Under the pieces are notes generated by a model. That model saw only the letters and a program-made list of their open reading frames with translations, searched no databases and had not been told where the DNA came from. Positions 38,618 to 47,712 of a DNA stretch of 52,186 nt are shown piece after piece (the first letter of the stretch is position 1; each line of letters opens with the position of its first letter). The translations under genes were made by a program, and so were the position numbers. Source of the stretch: a virus; IMG/VR virus record IMGVR_UViG_3300048091_000150, positions 1 to 52,186 of that record, one strand, 5' to 3'.

Positions 38618-39140
38618 GCGGTTCACTGGCTTCCTTACCATCCCGTACCTGAGGCCTTCAGGCGGAGACGATTCCGTCGCAACTGTTCGTTTCCGCTGCG
38701 TCGCTGATCAGTGCGTCAAGGACAGTGACGGGACGTACTTCTTTGAGAAGCAGCAGAAAGAGCAGCACGAAGGGCACGGGAAGTACCTGACACTTCCCGG
38801 AGACCCGCCCCGCATCTACAACACTCCAGCGCTCATTGAGCCGTCCCCTTTCCTAGTGGTGGTTGAGGGGGAGTTCGACACCATGACCTGGAAGGCCGCA
38901 GGCGTCCCGGCTATCGGCGCCCCTGGCACCGGTACATGGCGGGACTACTGGACTCCAGCTCTCAGGGGATACCAGGCCGTATATCTCATCTCTGAGGATT
39001 CAGCCGGATTCAAGTTCATGGAGTCCCTTGCGGCAGAGATGCCCAACGCCAAGATTATTGAAATGGTGGGGAACCTCGACACCAACTCCACTTACCTGCT
39101 TGAGGGCCCTGGGGCTCTTCTGGAAAGGATCGGGCTGTGA
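38442..39140 (+). CDS. Primase TOPRIM catalytic part (DnaG-like), 232 aa
   Basis: GTG 38442 follows GGGAGAGGAAAT, so it may start on its own. TOPRIM features: FLVVVEGEFDTMTWKAAG, GAPGTGTW and VYLISEDSAGFKFMESLAAEM, with Glu-Asp where many primases have Asp-x-Asp. Overlaps the zinc-finger gene by 176 nt in the +1 frame. Either two subunits or one protein made by frameshift. Confidence 0.78.
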   Translation: MASLKPKNLRIANSMEVARTYHKMYEDSPAQAYVKARGLNEVAAGFGLGYVASAIPGHERFTGFLTIPYLRPSGGDDSVATVRFRCVADQCVKDSDGTYFFEKQQKEQHEGHGKYLTLPGDPPRIYNTPALIEPSPFLVVVEGEFDTMTWKAAGVPAIGAPGTGTWRDYWTPALRGYQAVYLISEDSAGFKFMESLAAEMPNAKIIEMVGNLDTNSTYLLEGPGALLERIGL

Positions 39141-39556
39141 GATTCAAGGCCGGTGACAAGGTCCGTCTCATAGGCGGAGGAGAGAACAAGGGCATAGAGG
39201 GCTCTATCGCTGCCGTCAATGCTGCCTACACAGCTCCATACCCGTATTACGTCAAGTTGCTCTTTGAGGACGGCAGCTCAAAGCACCTGGCTTTTGGAGA
39301 GGCCGAGTTGGAGCCCTGGAGTCCCAAAGGAGCTGCCGACAACGTCAACAGCCCGAGCCATTACACGTGGCTGCCGAACGGCCTGGAGGTCATTGACCTC
39401 ATCGAGCACCTGATGACTAACCGGGGCAACGCCGTGAAGTACCTGTGCCGGGCCGGACTGAAGAGCCCGGATACGGAACTGGAAGACCTCAGGAAGGCCG
39501 CTTGGTACGTCCAGCGGGAAATCAAGCGGATCGAGAAGGTGAAGGGTAATGGCTGA
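39137..39556 (+). CDS. DUF3310 protein with KOW-like N-terminus, 139 aa
   Basis: GTG start overlapping the primase stop. C-terminal half (VNSPSHYTWLPNGLEVIDLI ... GNAVKYLCRAGLKSPDTELEDLRKAAWYVQREI) is the DUF3310 / SaV-like family found in many phages next to replication and nucleotide genes. The N-terminal half (FKAGDKVRLIGGGENKGIEGSIAAV) looks like a KOW-type barrel. Possibly nucleotide handling; unproven. Confidence 0.8.
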   Translation: MRFKAGDKVRLIGGGENKGIEGSIAAVNAAYTAPYPYYVKLLFEDGSSKHLAFGEAELEPWSPKGAADNVNSPSHYTWLPNGLEVIDLIEHLMTNRGNAVKYLCRAGLKSPDTELEDLRKAAWYVQREIKRIEKVKGNG

Positions 39557-39785
39557 GCTTCTAATCACCATTCAGCACAAGACGGCTGAGGGGAAGGGGG
39601 CGTACTTCTCTACGTCTCTGGAAGACGTCGATCCTGAAGAGTGGAAGAAGGAAGTCTCTGAGGGCTCGAACATCCTCCTTAAGGACGGCTTCTGTGTCGA
39701 GGAGAGCCCTGGGCATTACGTCTTTGTTCCGCCGCACGCCATCTATCGGGCTGACTTTGAACTGATCCAGGAGGACGGCAAGTGA
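39549..39785 (+). CDS. Hypothetical protein, 78 aa
   Basis: Overlaps both neighbours. Acidic, beta-rich small protein with no recognised motif; function unknown. Confidence 0.6.
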   Translation: MAELLITIQHKTAEGKGAYFSTSLEDVDPEEWKKEVSEGSNILLKDGFCVEESPGHYVFVPPHAIYRADFELIQEDGK

Positions 39786-40150
39786 CTGTCACGGCTACCG
39801 ACACTCAGGTTCTGTCCATGCTCAAGGAAGTTGTTTCCGAGCGCCCCGAGTACACCTATTCGGCACCTGAGTACATGCTCGACGGAGATTTCTGCTTCTA
39901 CGTCCACCAGGACCAAGAGGGGAACAACGTGGGTGCCGGGTGTGGGGTGGGCGTTGTACTTCACCGGCTCGGCGTTCCACTGGAGGAACTCCGCAAGCAT
40001 GAAGGTAAGTCCGCTCTCCAGATACTTCGGCTTGTTGTTGACGGAGCCAGCCGGAAGACCGCAAGAATACTGGACAATTTCCAAGGCGCTCAGGATCAGA
40101 AAATGCCTTGGGGAGAGGCGTACGCAAAGGCTACGGGGGAGACCATTTGA
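39782..40150 (+). CDS. Hypothetical protein, 122 aa
   Basis: GTG start in an overlap. Contains a cysteine/glycine-rich turn (GNNVGAGCGVGVVLHRLGV) and a helical C-terminus. Function unknown; coupled to the phosphoesterase gene. Confidence 0.6.
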   Translation: MTVTATDTQVLSMLKEVVSERPEYTYSAPEYMLDGDFCFYVHQDQEGNNVGAGCGVGVVLHRLGVPLEELRKHEGKSALQILRLVVDGASRKTARILDNFQGAQDQKMPWGEAYAKATGETI

Positions 40151-40956
40151 AGCGTGTAGTTGTTCTATCGGACCTTCAGGTTCCGTACCAAGATCCGAAG
40201 GCACTCAACAACGTCATCGGGTTCATTGGGGACTATCAGCCTGACGAGCTGTACCAGATCGGTGACCTGAACGACTACGAGACCCCTAGCCGTTGGAACG
40301 AGGGCACTCGTTACGAGTACCGGCAGCAGGTTCGTAGCGACTCGGACGTCACCAAGAAACGCGTCCTGGAGCCGATCAGGGCTGTCTATGACGGCCCCTT
40401 CGGGATCCTTGAAGGTAACCACGACCTTCGGCCGAGAACGTACCTCAGTGCCAAGGCCCCGGCTCTTGCCGAGTACGCCGATGACTTCCACTTCTCCAAG
40501 CTCCTGGACTTCGGCGCCTTCGGTATCGATCTGACTCCGCCGTTTCACAAGGTTGGGCCCGACACGGCACTGATACACGGCCATGAGATCAAGGGCCTGT
40601 CGAGCATCGCCGGAACCACTGCGTACGGACATGCGAGCAAGGCCACGATGAATCTGGTTATGGGCCACACTCACCGGCTGGGCATCCGCCGTCACGGCCC
40701 ATCGCATCTCGGGGGAATGCGTTGGGGAATGGAAGTTGGTCACATGATGGACCCGAGGAAGGCTCAATACCTCGGCCCGGGGGCTGTGGCCAACTGGCAA
40801 TCCGGCTTCGGCATTCTCTACGTCGGAGACCACGACGTATCGCCGGTTGCCGTCGACATTCGCCGAGACGGCTCCTTCGTTGTGGAGGGGACCAGGTTCG
40901 GAAAGGTAGCGCGAGGCGCCGGGGGGCGTTTCGCTAAGCGGGGGGAAGCAGCATGA
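40147..40956 (+). CDS. Calcineurin-like metallophosphoesterase, 269 aa
   Basis: TTG 40147 after GGGGGAG, overlapping the previous stop. Metal-binding motifs in order: VVLSDLQVPY, GDLNDYE, GNHD, LIHGHE and GHTHR. Phage members of this family are thought to act on DNA ends, RNA or nucleotides; the substrate cannot be read here. Confidence 0.88.
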   Translation: MKRVVVLSDLQVPYQDPKALNNVIGFIGDYQPDELYQIGDLNDYETPSRWNEGTRYEYRQQVRSDSDVTKKRVLEPIRAVYDGPFGILEGNHDLRPRTYLSAKAPALAEYADDFHFSKLLDFGAFGIDLTPPFHKVGPDTALIHGHEIKGLSSIAGTTAYGHASKATMNLVMGHTHRLGIRRHGPSHLGGMRWGMEVGHMMDPRKAQYLGPGAVANWQSGFGILYVGDHDVSPVAVDIRRDGSFVVEGTRFGKVARGAGGRFAKRGEAA

Positions 40957-41507
40957 CCCAAGTCGATTGGGCCCACATGGCGGAGGTGGCTGACAAGGTC
41001 GCTCGCTCGATCGCTCTTAACTGGAGCATCGTTGAGAAGGACGACGTAAAGCAGCACATCCTGATGAACGCTTACGAGCGTCGCCAATCCCTTGAGGAGC
41101 ACTGGGGTGATGAGGCGTTCGTTTACGCCTTCTGCAAGAAGGTGGGAAACCAGTACGCGTCAGCCGAGCGGGACGCTCGGGACGTCGAGGACGGCCAGTA
41201 CTACTACACGCCGCAGGAAGCCCGGCAAGCCCTTGAAACCTTCGTCTACTCAGACGACGAGATGGGGCAGCTAATAGGCCGTGAGGACGACCTCCTAAGG
41301 GCCCGTATCACAGACAGCCTCATGACGGCCCGTATGGATGCCTCCAAGGGCCTCAACAGGCTGCCAAAGCAGACCAGGGCCGTACTCATGAAGCGGTACG
41401 TCTACGGCCTGCCTGCGGCCGACGACGCAGAGCGCAAGGCGGCTAACCGAGCCGTGGACGCTTTGGCGCGTCAGATGAACCGAGATCTACGAAGGGTGAC
41501 CGTATGA
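40953..41507 (+). CDS. Sigma-factor-like protein, 184 aa
   Basis: N-terminal part (EKDDVKQHILMNAYERRQSL ... FVYAFCKKVGNQYASAERDARD) resembles sigma-70 region 2, and the C-terminal part (GLNRLPKQTRAVLMKRYVYGLPAADDAERKAANRAVDALARQMNRDLRRV) resembles region 4. Might direct host RNA polymerase to phage promoters; such proteins sit next to nucleotide genes in several actinophages. Confidence 0.7.
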   Translation: MTQVDWAHMAEVADKVARSIALNWSIVEKDDVKQHILMNAYERRQSLEEHWGDEAFVYAFCKKVGNQYASAERDARDVEDGQYYYTPQEARQALETFVYSDDEMGQLIGREDDLLRARITDSLMTARMDASKGLNRLPKQTRAVLMKRYVYGLPAADDAERKAANRAVDALARQMNRDLRRVTV

Positions 41508-43507
41508 CCTTTTCCACCGAGACGGCAGAGACCGTCTTCAAGAGGACGTATTCCCGAGTCAAGCCCGATGGGCAGCAGGAGACTTGGGAGGAGACGACTG
41601 AACGTGTAGTAGACGGAAACCTTGCTCTTGTGGCTCCCCGCTACATTGAGAAGGGGGAGCGGGAAAGTCTCCTCGCTCTGATCCGCAGCTTCAAGGTTCT
41701 TCCCGCCGGACGGCATCTCAAGAGTTCTGGGGTCAATAACTTTGCCCTCAATAACTGTTGGGCTGCCGGATGGGACCCTGAAAAGCCTGAGGAGCACTTC
41801 ACCTTTAGTCTCTTGAGACTTGCTGAGGGCGGGGGTGTCGGGGCGAACTTCAGCAGCCGATACCTTGCCGACTACCCTGATGTAGTCGTGCCGGTAGAGG
41901 CCCACATCGTCTGTGATCCGACCCACGCTGACTATCCGGACCTTGTTGAGGCCGGACTCATCAGCCCGGAGTACAGCCACGAATGGACCGGCGCCTATGA
42001 GGTGGGCGACAGCCGAGAGGGGTGGGCTGAGGCCCTGGGGGACCTTGTACGGACGTCGATGGAGCCTAAGACGGCTCACACTGATCGCGTGTACGACGTA
42101 AGCCGTGTACGGGCCAAGGGGAGCCCGCTGAAGCAGTTCGGGGGGACTGCTAGCGGTCCGGCCCCGTTCGCTCAGATGCTCCGTGCCGTCGGCAAGGCTC
42201 TGAAACGGACTGAACGCGCTGGTGGTCGGCTGACTGGCATTGAGGCCATGGAGATTGATCACGAGATTGCACAGTGCATCGTGTCGGGTGGTGTTCGCCG
42301 GTCGGCTCGAATGTCCATCATGCATTGGCGAGATCCACTGATCTGGGACTTCCTGACCATCAAGGCCCTGGGAGGCCACTGGACTACCAACATCTCTGTT
42401 GAGATCGACGATGAGTTCATTGCCGAACAGGACGACCCGAATTCTTCGGCCGGCGCAGTATTTCAGGCGATAGCCGAAGGAATGCTCAATAACGGTGAGC
42501 CGGGTATTTGGAATTCGTCTCTGACTGCCGTTGGGGAGGTGGACGGCACTTACACAACCAATCCATGTGGAGAGGCAACTCTCACCCCTTGGGAGCCGTG
42601 CAACCTCGGCTCTGTCAACCTCGGCGCGTTCGTCGACGAGGCTGGAGAGGTTGACGACGAAGGTCTACAGGACGCACACAGGTACCTGACCCGATATCTG
42701 ATCCGTGCAACCTTCGCCAAGGTGTCTGACCCGAAGTCGGCCGAAGCCATCGCCAAGTACCGGCGAATAGGCGTGGGCCACCTAGGGTTCGCTGACTTCC
42801 TGGTGAAACTCGGCATCAAGTATTCCAGGGCAACGGAAAAGGGGATTGGCTATGAGCTTGACATCATGGCGACGACCGTAGACCTTGCAGCCCGAGAGTA
42901 CGCAAACGAGCTTCGGATACCTGTTCCGATCAAGACGCGAGTAATCGCGCCTACCGGAACGACCTCCAAGCTTGCTGGTGTCTCCGGTGAGGCCACTCAC
43001 CCTCCGTTCGCTGGATACTTCATCAGGCGTATCAGGTTCTCGGATCTGGAGCCTTCCGAGGTTGCTCAGGTCGAGAAATACCGGCTGAAGGGGTACCACG
43101 TTGAGCCGGACATGTTCGCGCTCAACACGACCGTGGTCAGTATCCCTACGAGAGACCCGCTAGTAGACGCTGGTGGTGGAGTCTTCTTCCAGGACGCCGG
43201 GCAGCTTTCTCTACGGGACATGCTGAATGTTCAGGCTCTCTATCAGGAGTATTGGGCGGATCAGGCCGTGTCCTACACGATCAACGTGGACCCTAAGAAG
43301 TACACGGCAAGGGATCTAATAGCGGCCCTAAAGCCGTACCTCCCCAAACTTAAGGGAACGACCGTGTTTCCTGAGATGAGTTTCCAGCAACCGCCTTACG
43401 AGCGGATTGACAAGGCGACTTACGAAAAGCTCATTGCTGAGATCGGGGAAGAGACCACCGATACCAGTTACGACGAGATCTGTGCATCTGGGGCTTGCCC
43501 CATCTAA
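41504..43507 (+). CDS. nrdJ: Class II (B12-dependent) ribonucleotide reductase, 667 aa
   Basis: Overlaps the sigma-like gene. Monomeric NrdJ type: LNNCWAAGW, GGGVGANF, CIVSGGVRRSARM, NPCGEATLTPWEPCNLGSVNL (active-site cysteine region) and the redox tail CASGACPI. Converts ribonucleotides to deoxyribonucleotides without oxygen need, using adenosylcobalamin made by the host. No separate radical-generating subunit gene is present, as expected for class II. Confidence 0.93.
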   Translation: MTFSTETAETVFKRTYSRVKPDGQQETWEETTERVVDGNLALVAPRYIEKGERESLLALIRSFKVLPAGRHLKSSGVNNFALNNCWAAGWDPEKPEEHFTFSLLRLAEGGGVGANFSSRYLADYPDVVVPVEAHIVCDPTHADYPDLVEAGLISPEYSHEWTGAYEVGDSREGWAEALGDLVRTSMEPKTAHTDRVYDVSRVRAKGSPLKQFGGTASGPAPFAQMLRAVGKALKRTERAGGRLTGIEAMEIDHEIAQCIVSGGVRRSARMSIMHWRDPLIWDFLTIKALGGHWTTNISVEIDDEFIAEQDDPNSSAGAVFQAIAEGMLNNGEPGIWNSSLTAVGEVDGTYTTNPCGEATLTPWEPCNLGSVNLGAFVDEAGEVDDEGLQDAHRYLTRYLIRATFAKVSDPKSAEAIAKYRRIGVGHLGFADFLVKLGIKYSRATEKGIGYELDIMATTVDLAAREYANELRIPVPIKTRVIAPTGTTSKLAGVSGEATHPPFAGYFIRRIRFSDLEPSEVAQVEKYRLKGYHVEPDMFALNTTVVSIPTRDPLVDAGGGVFFQDAGQLSLRDMLNVQALYQEYWADQAVSYTINVDPKKYTARDLIAALKPYLPKLKGTTVFPEMSFQQPPYERIDKATYEKLIAEIGEETTDTSYDEICASGACPI

Positions 43508-43519
43508 CCGGAGGACCGA

Positions 43520-44053
43520 TTGAGTTTCCCCAACCCATTTGATGGCCCCAATCCGTGGGGCGAGAAGGACCAGCCCAAGGAGGCCCCGCCTATGACCGAG
43601 ACCGTTACCGCGAACCCCAACAAGTTCGTCATCGGCCTGACGCTGAAGGCCGGTACCGGCTTTGAGTGTGAGTGGGTGACACCGAAGGTCTACGGCGCGA
43701 CTGCCGATGAGGCCGCTCAGAACACCATTGACCTCATTAAGGCCCTGGCAGACAAGGGCGTTGTGGAGATGGCCTCGAACGCTGCTGCGGCCGTCCGAGG
43801 GGCCCACAAGGGCTCTGGTGGGGGCAATGCCTCCCGTGGGGGAGCTGCGGCCCCGAAGACCTTCCAGAACGGCCGTGTACAGGCTCAGAGCGGCGGTGGG
43901 GCTCCTGCGGGGGACTCCTGCCCTCACGGCCGGACCCTGCGAGAGGGGCAGGGCGCCAAGGGCGCGTGGGCGGCCATGTTCTGTAGTGCCCGTGAGAAGT
44001 CCGAGCAGTGTGACCCGCTGTGGAAGGACCAGAAGACCGGCGAGTTTCGCTAG
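43520..44053 (+). CDS. Possible ssDNA-binding protein with zinc-like C-terminus, 177 aa
   Basis: TTG start after GGAGG. Residues about 30-75 are beta-rich (KFVIGLTLKAGTGFECEWVTPKVYG); a glycine/alanine-rich linker (about 95-135) leads to CPHG-x(n)-FCSA-x(n)-CDPLWKD. Layout fits actinophage single-strand-binding proteins, which lie near polymerase and nucleotide genes; the family is not certain. A clear terminator follows. Confidence 0.5.
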   Translation: MSFPNPFDGPNPWGEKDQPKEAPPMTETVTANPNKFVIGLTLKAGTGFECEWVTPKVYGATADEAAQNTIDLIKALADKGVVEMASNAAAAVRGAHKGSGGGNASRGGAAAPKTFQNGRVQAQSGGGAPAGDSCPHGRTLREGQGAKGAWAAMFCSAREKSEQCDPLWKDQKTGEFR

Positions 44054-44068
44054 GTCTTAGGTGCAAGT

Positions 44069-44101
44069 GGGGGCCCAGCAAATTGAGTTGGGCCCCCTTT
44101 C
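44069..44101 (+). terminator. Terminator between the nrdJ operon and thyX
   Basis: GGGGGCCCA (44069-44077) pairs perfectly with TGGGCCCCC (44089-44097), followed by TTT. Only 14 nt lie between it and the thyX start. Confidence 0.85.
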
Positions 44102-44114
44102 CTATGGAGTGAAA

Positions 44115-44822
44115 GTGACTGACATCAAGACTCGGTCTGACGTGACCGTGAAGCTCGTCAACATCTCTGCCAATGACGCAATGGTTGCAAGGGCTGCACG
44201 AGTCTCGACCATTGGCAAGGATTCGGCTGCGGACAACCTCCCTACCGAACGCCTTATCAACTTCCTCATGCGTGACCGGCACGGCTCACCCTTTGAGCAC
44301 ACGTCGTTTACGTTCCTTGTTGAGGCGCCAATCTTTGTGGCTCGTGAGCACATGAGGCACAGGGCCGGATGGAGCTATAACGAGGAATCAGGCAGGTATA
44401 AGGAGCTGGAAGGCGTCTTCTACGTTCCTCCGGGGAGTCGAAAACTCCAGCAGGCGGGAAAGCCGGGGGCTTACACCTTTGAGACCGGAACTGAAGATCA
44501 GTGGCACGCGGTTGATAAGGAATTTATATACGCTTACCGCGTTGCCTACTGGAGCTATCAAGCGATGCTGTCGGCTGGCGTCGCCCGTGAAGTTGCTCGG
44601 ATGGTTCTGCCGGTCGGCATCTTCACGTCGTACTACGCGACATGCAATGCAAGGTCGCTCATGCACTTCCTGAGTCTCCGCACCATCAACGAGGGTTCCA
44701 AGTTTCCGAGCTTCCCTCAGCGTGAGATTGAGATGGTCGCAGAGCACATGGAAAAGGAATTCGCCCTCTCCATGCCCCACACCTACGAGGCCTTCCAGAA
44801 GAACGGAAGGGTGGCGCCGTGA
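44115..44822 (+). CDS. thyX: Flavin-dependent thymidylate synthase ThyX, 235 aa
   Basis: GTG 44115 after GGAG; an upstream frame from 44061 passes through the terminator and is rejected. ThyX motif RHRAGWSYNEESGRY (residues 81-95), with one residue more between RHR and the serine than the textbook RHR-x7-S. Makes dTMP from dUMP using FAD and methylene-folate. Works with the dCMP deaminase downstream, which makes dUMP. Followed without gap by two microproteins. Confidence 0.93.
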   Translation: MTDIKTRSDVTVKLVNISANDAMVARAARVSTIGKDSAADNLPTERLINFLMRDRHGSPFEHTSFTFLVEAPIFVAREHMRHRAGWSYNEESGRYKELEGVFYVPPGSRKLQQAGKPGAYTFETGTEDQWHAVDKEFIYAYRVAYWSYQAMLSAGVAREVARMVLPVGIFTSYYATCNARSLMHFLSLRTINEGSKFPSFPQREIEMVAEHMEKEFALSMPHTYEAFQKNGRVAP

Positions 44823-44893
44823 ATGGCTGGTTCTTTGTCGGCTTCTTCGGAGTGCTCTTCGTTCACTACGTGATTAGGGGCATCTGGAAGTGA
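44819..44893 (+). CDS. Membrane microprotein, 24 aa
   Basis: GTG in a GTGA overlap with thyX. Almost all of it is one hydrophobic helix (GWFFVGFFGVLFVHYVI) ending RGIWK. Stop overlaps the next GTG. Support comes from coupling on both sides. Confidence 0.5.
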   Translation: MNGWFFVGFFGVLFVHYVIRGIWK

Positions 44894-45054
44894 GTAACAG
44901 GACTCCGGAGAACGGGCTAATCATCCTTCTGCTTCTAGCCGTAATCGGCGGGAGCTTCTTTGTCTGGACCCATGCCCCCTGTGGGCTCTGGAAGTTCTCC
45001 AAGGCAGGGGAGATGCCTGCCCGATGCATTGCTGAGGTGGTCAATCACAAATAG
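44890..45054 (+). CDS. Small membrane protein, 54 aa
   Basis: GTG in a GTGA overlap. Residues 10-26 are a membrane helix (LIILLLLAVIGGSFFVW); the tail has two cysteines (C31, C46) and would be outside if the positive-inside rule holds for the short N-terminus. Function unknown. Confidence 0.6.
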   Translation: MSNRTPENGLIILLLLAVIGGSFFVWTHAPCGLWKFSKAGEMPARCIAEVVNHK

Positions 45055-45068
45055 TAAACGGGGGGCTC

Positions 45069-46883
45069 ATGCGGAGCATTCACTACAGCATCAAGGGGAG
45101 CCCAGTACACATCCGGGTAGTCGAGACTGAGGAAGACCTCAACCCATTTCGGGACTGGATCAGACGTACCCGAATAGCTGGATTCGACACGGAGACCACT
45201 GGGCTTGACTGGTGGAATACTGACCGAGGATTCCGTGTCCGGCTTGCTCAGTTCGGCAATGGGTCTGAGACATGGGTCATCCCCGTCGAGCTGGGCCCCG
45301 TCTTTGCTGAGGCGGTCAGGCAGGCTCTCCACCGACTTGAGTGGCTGGTAGCCCATAACGGCACGTTCGACCTCCACGCCGTGGAGGCCTGTCTAGACAT
45401 TCCCATGGAGGAGCTTGCTCCGAAGATGTGGGACACGTCGCTTCTCGCTCACCTCGTTGACCCGAGAGGCGTCAAGGAGCGAGGCCCAGGCCTCAAGCTT
45501 GAGGAGCTGGTCAAGTACTACATTGACCAGAAGTCGGCCGAAGAGGTGAAGGGGTCGATGACCGCTATTGCCAAGCGGTACAAGACCACCAAAGAGAAGA
45601 TCTGGGCCCTTGTCGACCTGTTCGATGAGGAGTACCTCCTTTATGCGGGCATGGACCCCGCTTGGGCCTACAGGCTCTTCCAGGTCCTCTACAAGCTCGT
45701 GCCGCATCGCTCGAAGGAGCGTGGCCTCATTGGCTGGGAACACCGGCTAGCGCACGTAACCGCAAAGCTTGAGCGAACCGGGTACCTCATGGATGTGGGG
45801 TACGCCGAAAAGCGGTGTGCGGAGTTGACTGCCGAACAGGAGAAGTGGTCTGCCGTCGCCAAGTCCTTTGGCGTCGAGAACCCCAACTCTAGTGCCCAAC
45901 TTATTGGGGTCTTTGAGGCCCTGGGCGTGAAGCTTACGAAGCGAACCAAGCCGAGTAAGAACCATCCCAATGGCCAGTTGGCTATGGATGACGATGTCCT
46001 TTCCGGGCTGAATCACCCCATGGCCGATGCGGTAATAAAGTCGCGTAAGGCTGGCAAGTGGCGTAAGACGTGGTTTGAGCGAGCATTGAACGGCAGGGAC
46101 TCTCTAGACAGGGTCCATGCAAGTATCAATTCCCTCCAAGCCCGAACGTCCAGGATGAGCATTTCGGGGAGCATCCCGGCACAGACATTCCCTTCGGGGG
46201 ACGGGTATGTCAGGCATATGTTCCTTGCCGATGAGGGGCATGTCTCGTGTTCCATCGACTTCGGGAACATGGAGCTTCGCTATCTGGCTGCGTTCTCTCG
46301 TGATCCAACGATGTTGAACGCGTTCCTGAACGGCCTGGACCTCCACCAGATCACTGCTGACGCTGCGGACGTTGCGCGCAAGATCGGCAAAATGGCGAAC
46401 TTCCTTACCGTCTACGGGGGCGGTTGGGCCGCCCTCATGGAACAGGCCAACGTCGATGAGGACACGGCTCGTGCGGTTCTGAAGGCGTTTAACGATACCT
46501 ATCCGGGTGTCGGGGCCTTCGGTAGGAAGCTTGCCGACGAAGCCAAGCGCACTGGCTATGTCTGGACGGCTACCGGGCGCCGTCTTCCTGTCGACCCCGG
46601 TAAGTGGTTCCGAGCCCTTAACTACTTCATCCAGGGCGGGAGCCGTGACGTAACAGCCCGCGCAATCCTGGAGCTGGACAAGGCAGGCTTTACGCCTTTC
46701 ATGCGTCTGCCAATTCACGATGAGATCGTGTTCAGCTTTCCGAAGAACGAAGCTAGTCAGATGGCGCGTGAGGCCGCTCGAATCATGCAGTTCCCGGTAC
46801 AGGGGCTCATGATTCCGGCTGACGCGGAAATAGGTGGACGTTCCTGGGGGAGCGTCCTCGAACTGGAAGAGAGCAAGCATTGA
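45069..46883 (+). CDS. polA: DNA polymerase I (family A) with proofreading, 604 aa
   Basis: 3'-5' exonuclease domain with Asp40/Glu42 (FDTETTGLD), HNGTFDLHAV and YAGMDPAWAY all intact. Polymerase domain: motif A SIDFGNMELRYLAAF, motif B ARKIGKMANFLTVYGGG (with Phe at the nucleotide-selectivity position), motif C PIHDEIVF. No 5' nuclease domain. Phage replicative polymerase. ATG after GGGGGG. Confidence 0.95.
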   Translation: MRSIHYSIKGSPVHIRVVETEEDLNPFRDWIRRTRIAGFDTETTGLDWWNTDRGFRVRLAQFGNGSETWVIPVELGPVFAEAVRQALHRLEWLVAHNGTFDLHAVEACLDIPMEELAPKMWDTSLLAHLVDPRGVKERGPGLKLEELVKYYIDQKSAEEVKGSMTAIAKRYKTTKEKIWALVDLFDEEYLLYAGMDPAWAYRLFQVLYKLVPHRSKERGLIGWEHRLAHVTAKLERTGYLMDVGYAEKRCAELTAEQEKWSAVAKSFGVENPNSSAQLIGVFEALGVKLTKRTKPSKNHPNGQLAMDDDVLSGLNHPMADAVIKSRKAGKWRKTWFERALNGRDSLDRVHASINSLQARTSRMSISGSIPAQTFPSGDGYVRHMFLADEGHVSCSIDFGNMELRYLAAFSRDPTMLNAFLNGLDLHQITADAADVARKIGKMANFLTVYGGGWAALMEQANVDEDTARAVLKAFNDTYPGVGAFGRKLADEAKRTGYVWTATGRRLPVDPGKWFRALNYFIQGGSRDVTARAILELDKAGFTPFMRLPIHDEIVFSFPKNEASQMAREAARIMQFPVQGLMIPADAEIGGRSWGSVLELEESKH

Positions 46884-47134
46884 GTGACGAGACCGCAGAC
46901 GGCCTTTTCGGTGACCTCATTGAGGGTCTGGAAGAGGAACTAAACACCAAGATCCTTCAGAAGAAGGCTGCTTACGCCGTCGCTTCCGCCCGCATCACCG
47001 GCGCTGTGTTCACCGAGGCCGTTGCCAATGGTGTTCCGGCGCCCCTGGCTCAGGAAATGGCCACTGATACGTGGATGGCGGTCATGGGAATCCCTACTCC
47101 GGTCATCGAGCTGACGACCGATGGCGAGGACTGA
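46880..47134 (+). CDS. Hypothetical protein, 84 aa
   Basis: TTG start overlapping the polymerase stop. Acidic, helical; one amphipathic helix about residues 25-60. Function unknown. Confidence 0.6.
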   Translation: MSDETADGLFGDLIEGLEEELNTKILQKKAAYAVASARITGAVFTEAVANGVPAPLAQEMATDTWMAVMGIPTPVIELTTDGED

Positions 47135-47136
47135 AC

Positions 47137-47328
47137 TTGAGGGCCTACAAGAAGACGACCCGACACCCGTACTGCCTCTACCTCACGTCAGAAGAGCTGA
47201 TTCAGCTTCTGAATGAGGCCTCTGGAGCTATCCACGTGGCTTGGTGGCAGGGTCAGAAACTTCCGACCCTGAACAAGGTTCACGACCAGCTCAATAGCCT
47301 GTTGAAGGAGCCTTCACAGACTTCGTGA
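47137..47328 (+). CDS. Hypothetical protein, 63 aa
   Basis: TTG 47137, 2 nt after the previous stop, with GAGG upstream; a longer frame from 47071 is rejected. Basic N-terminus, two helices. Function unknown. Confidence 0.55.
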   Translation: MRAYKKTTRHPYCLYLTSEELIQLLNEASGAIHVAWWQGQKLPTLNKVHDQLNSLLKEPSQTS

Positions 47329-47690
47329 GGGTCCTTGTCACGGGCGCTCGGTTCTGGACCGACGTGGCACTGATTGAGGGGGAGCTAGCCCGAGTCATCT
47401 GGCTAGTAGGTAGGCCCTGTGATGTTGTGTTGGTTCACGGGGCCTGCCCCAGAGGGGCCGACGCCATCGCCCACCAATTCGGCGTGGACGTCGGAATGCG
47501 GGTCGAGCGGCATCCTGCCGACTGGGAGACCTGGAAGAAAGCGGCAGGATTCCGGAGGAACGCAGAGATGGTCAGCCTTGGAGCTGATCTCTGCCTTGCC
47601 TTCATCAAGAACGGGAGCCGGGGGGCTTCCATGACTGCGGAACTGGCTGGGAAGGCCGGTATTCCAACCAGCGTCTACAGGGGGAAGTGA
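47325..47690 (+). CDS. SLOG-family nucleotide-binding protein (YspA/DUF2493-like), 121 aa
   Basis: GTG start in an overlap. Rossmann-like SLOG fold: [10 protein letters not shown] at the N-terminus, [27 protein letters not shown] and [21 protein letters not shown] proteins bind or cleave nucleotide signals and turn up in anti-phage systems as sensors; a phage copy could destroy such signals, but the fold alone does not prove this. Confidence 0.82.
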   Translation: MRVLVTGARFWTDVALIEGELARVIWLVGRPCDVVLVHGACPRGADAIAHQFGVDVGMRVERHPADWETWKKAAGFRRNAEMVSLGADLCLAFIKNGSRGASMTAELAGKAGIPTSVYRGK

Positions 47691-47712
47691 ATGGAAGACA
47701 TGGAGATGGACT

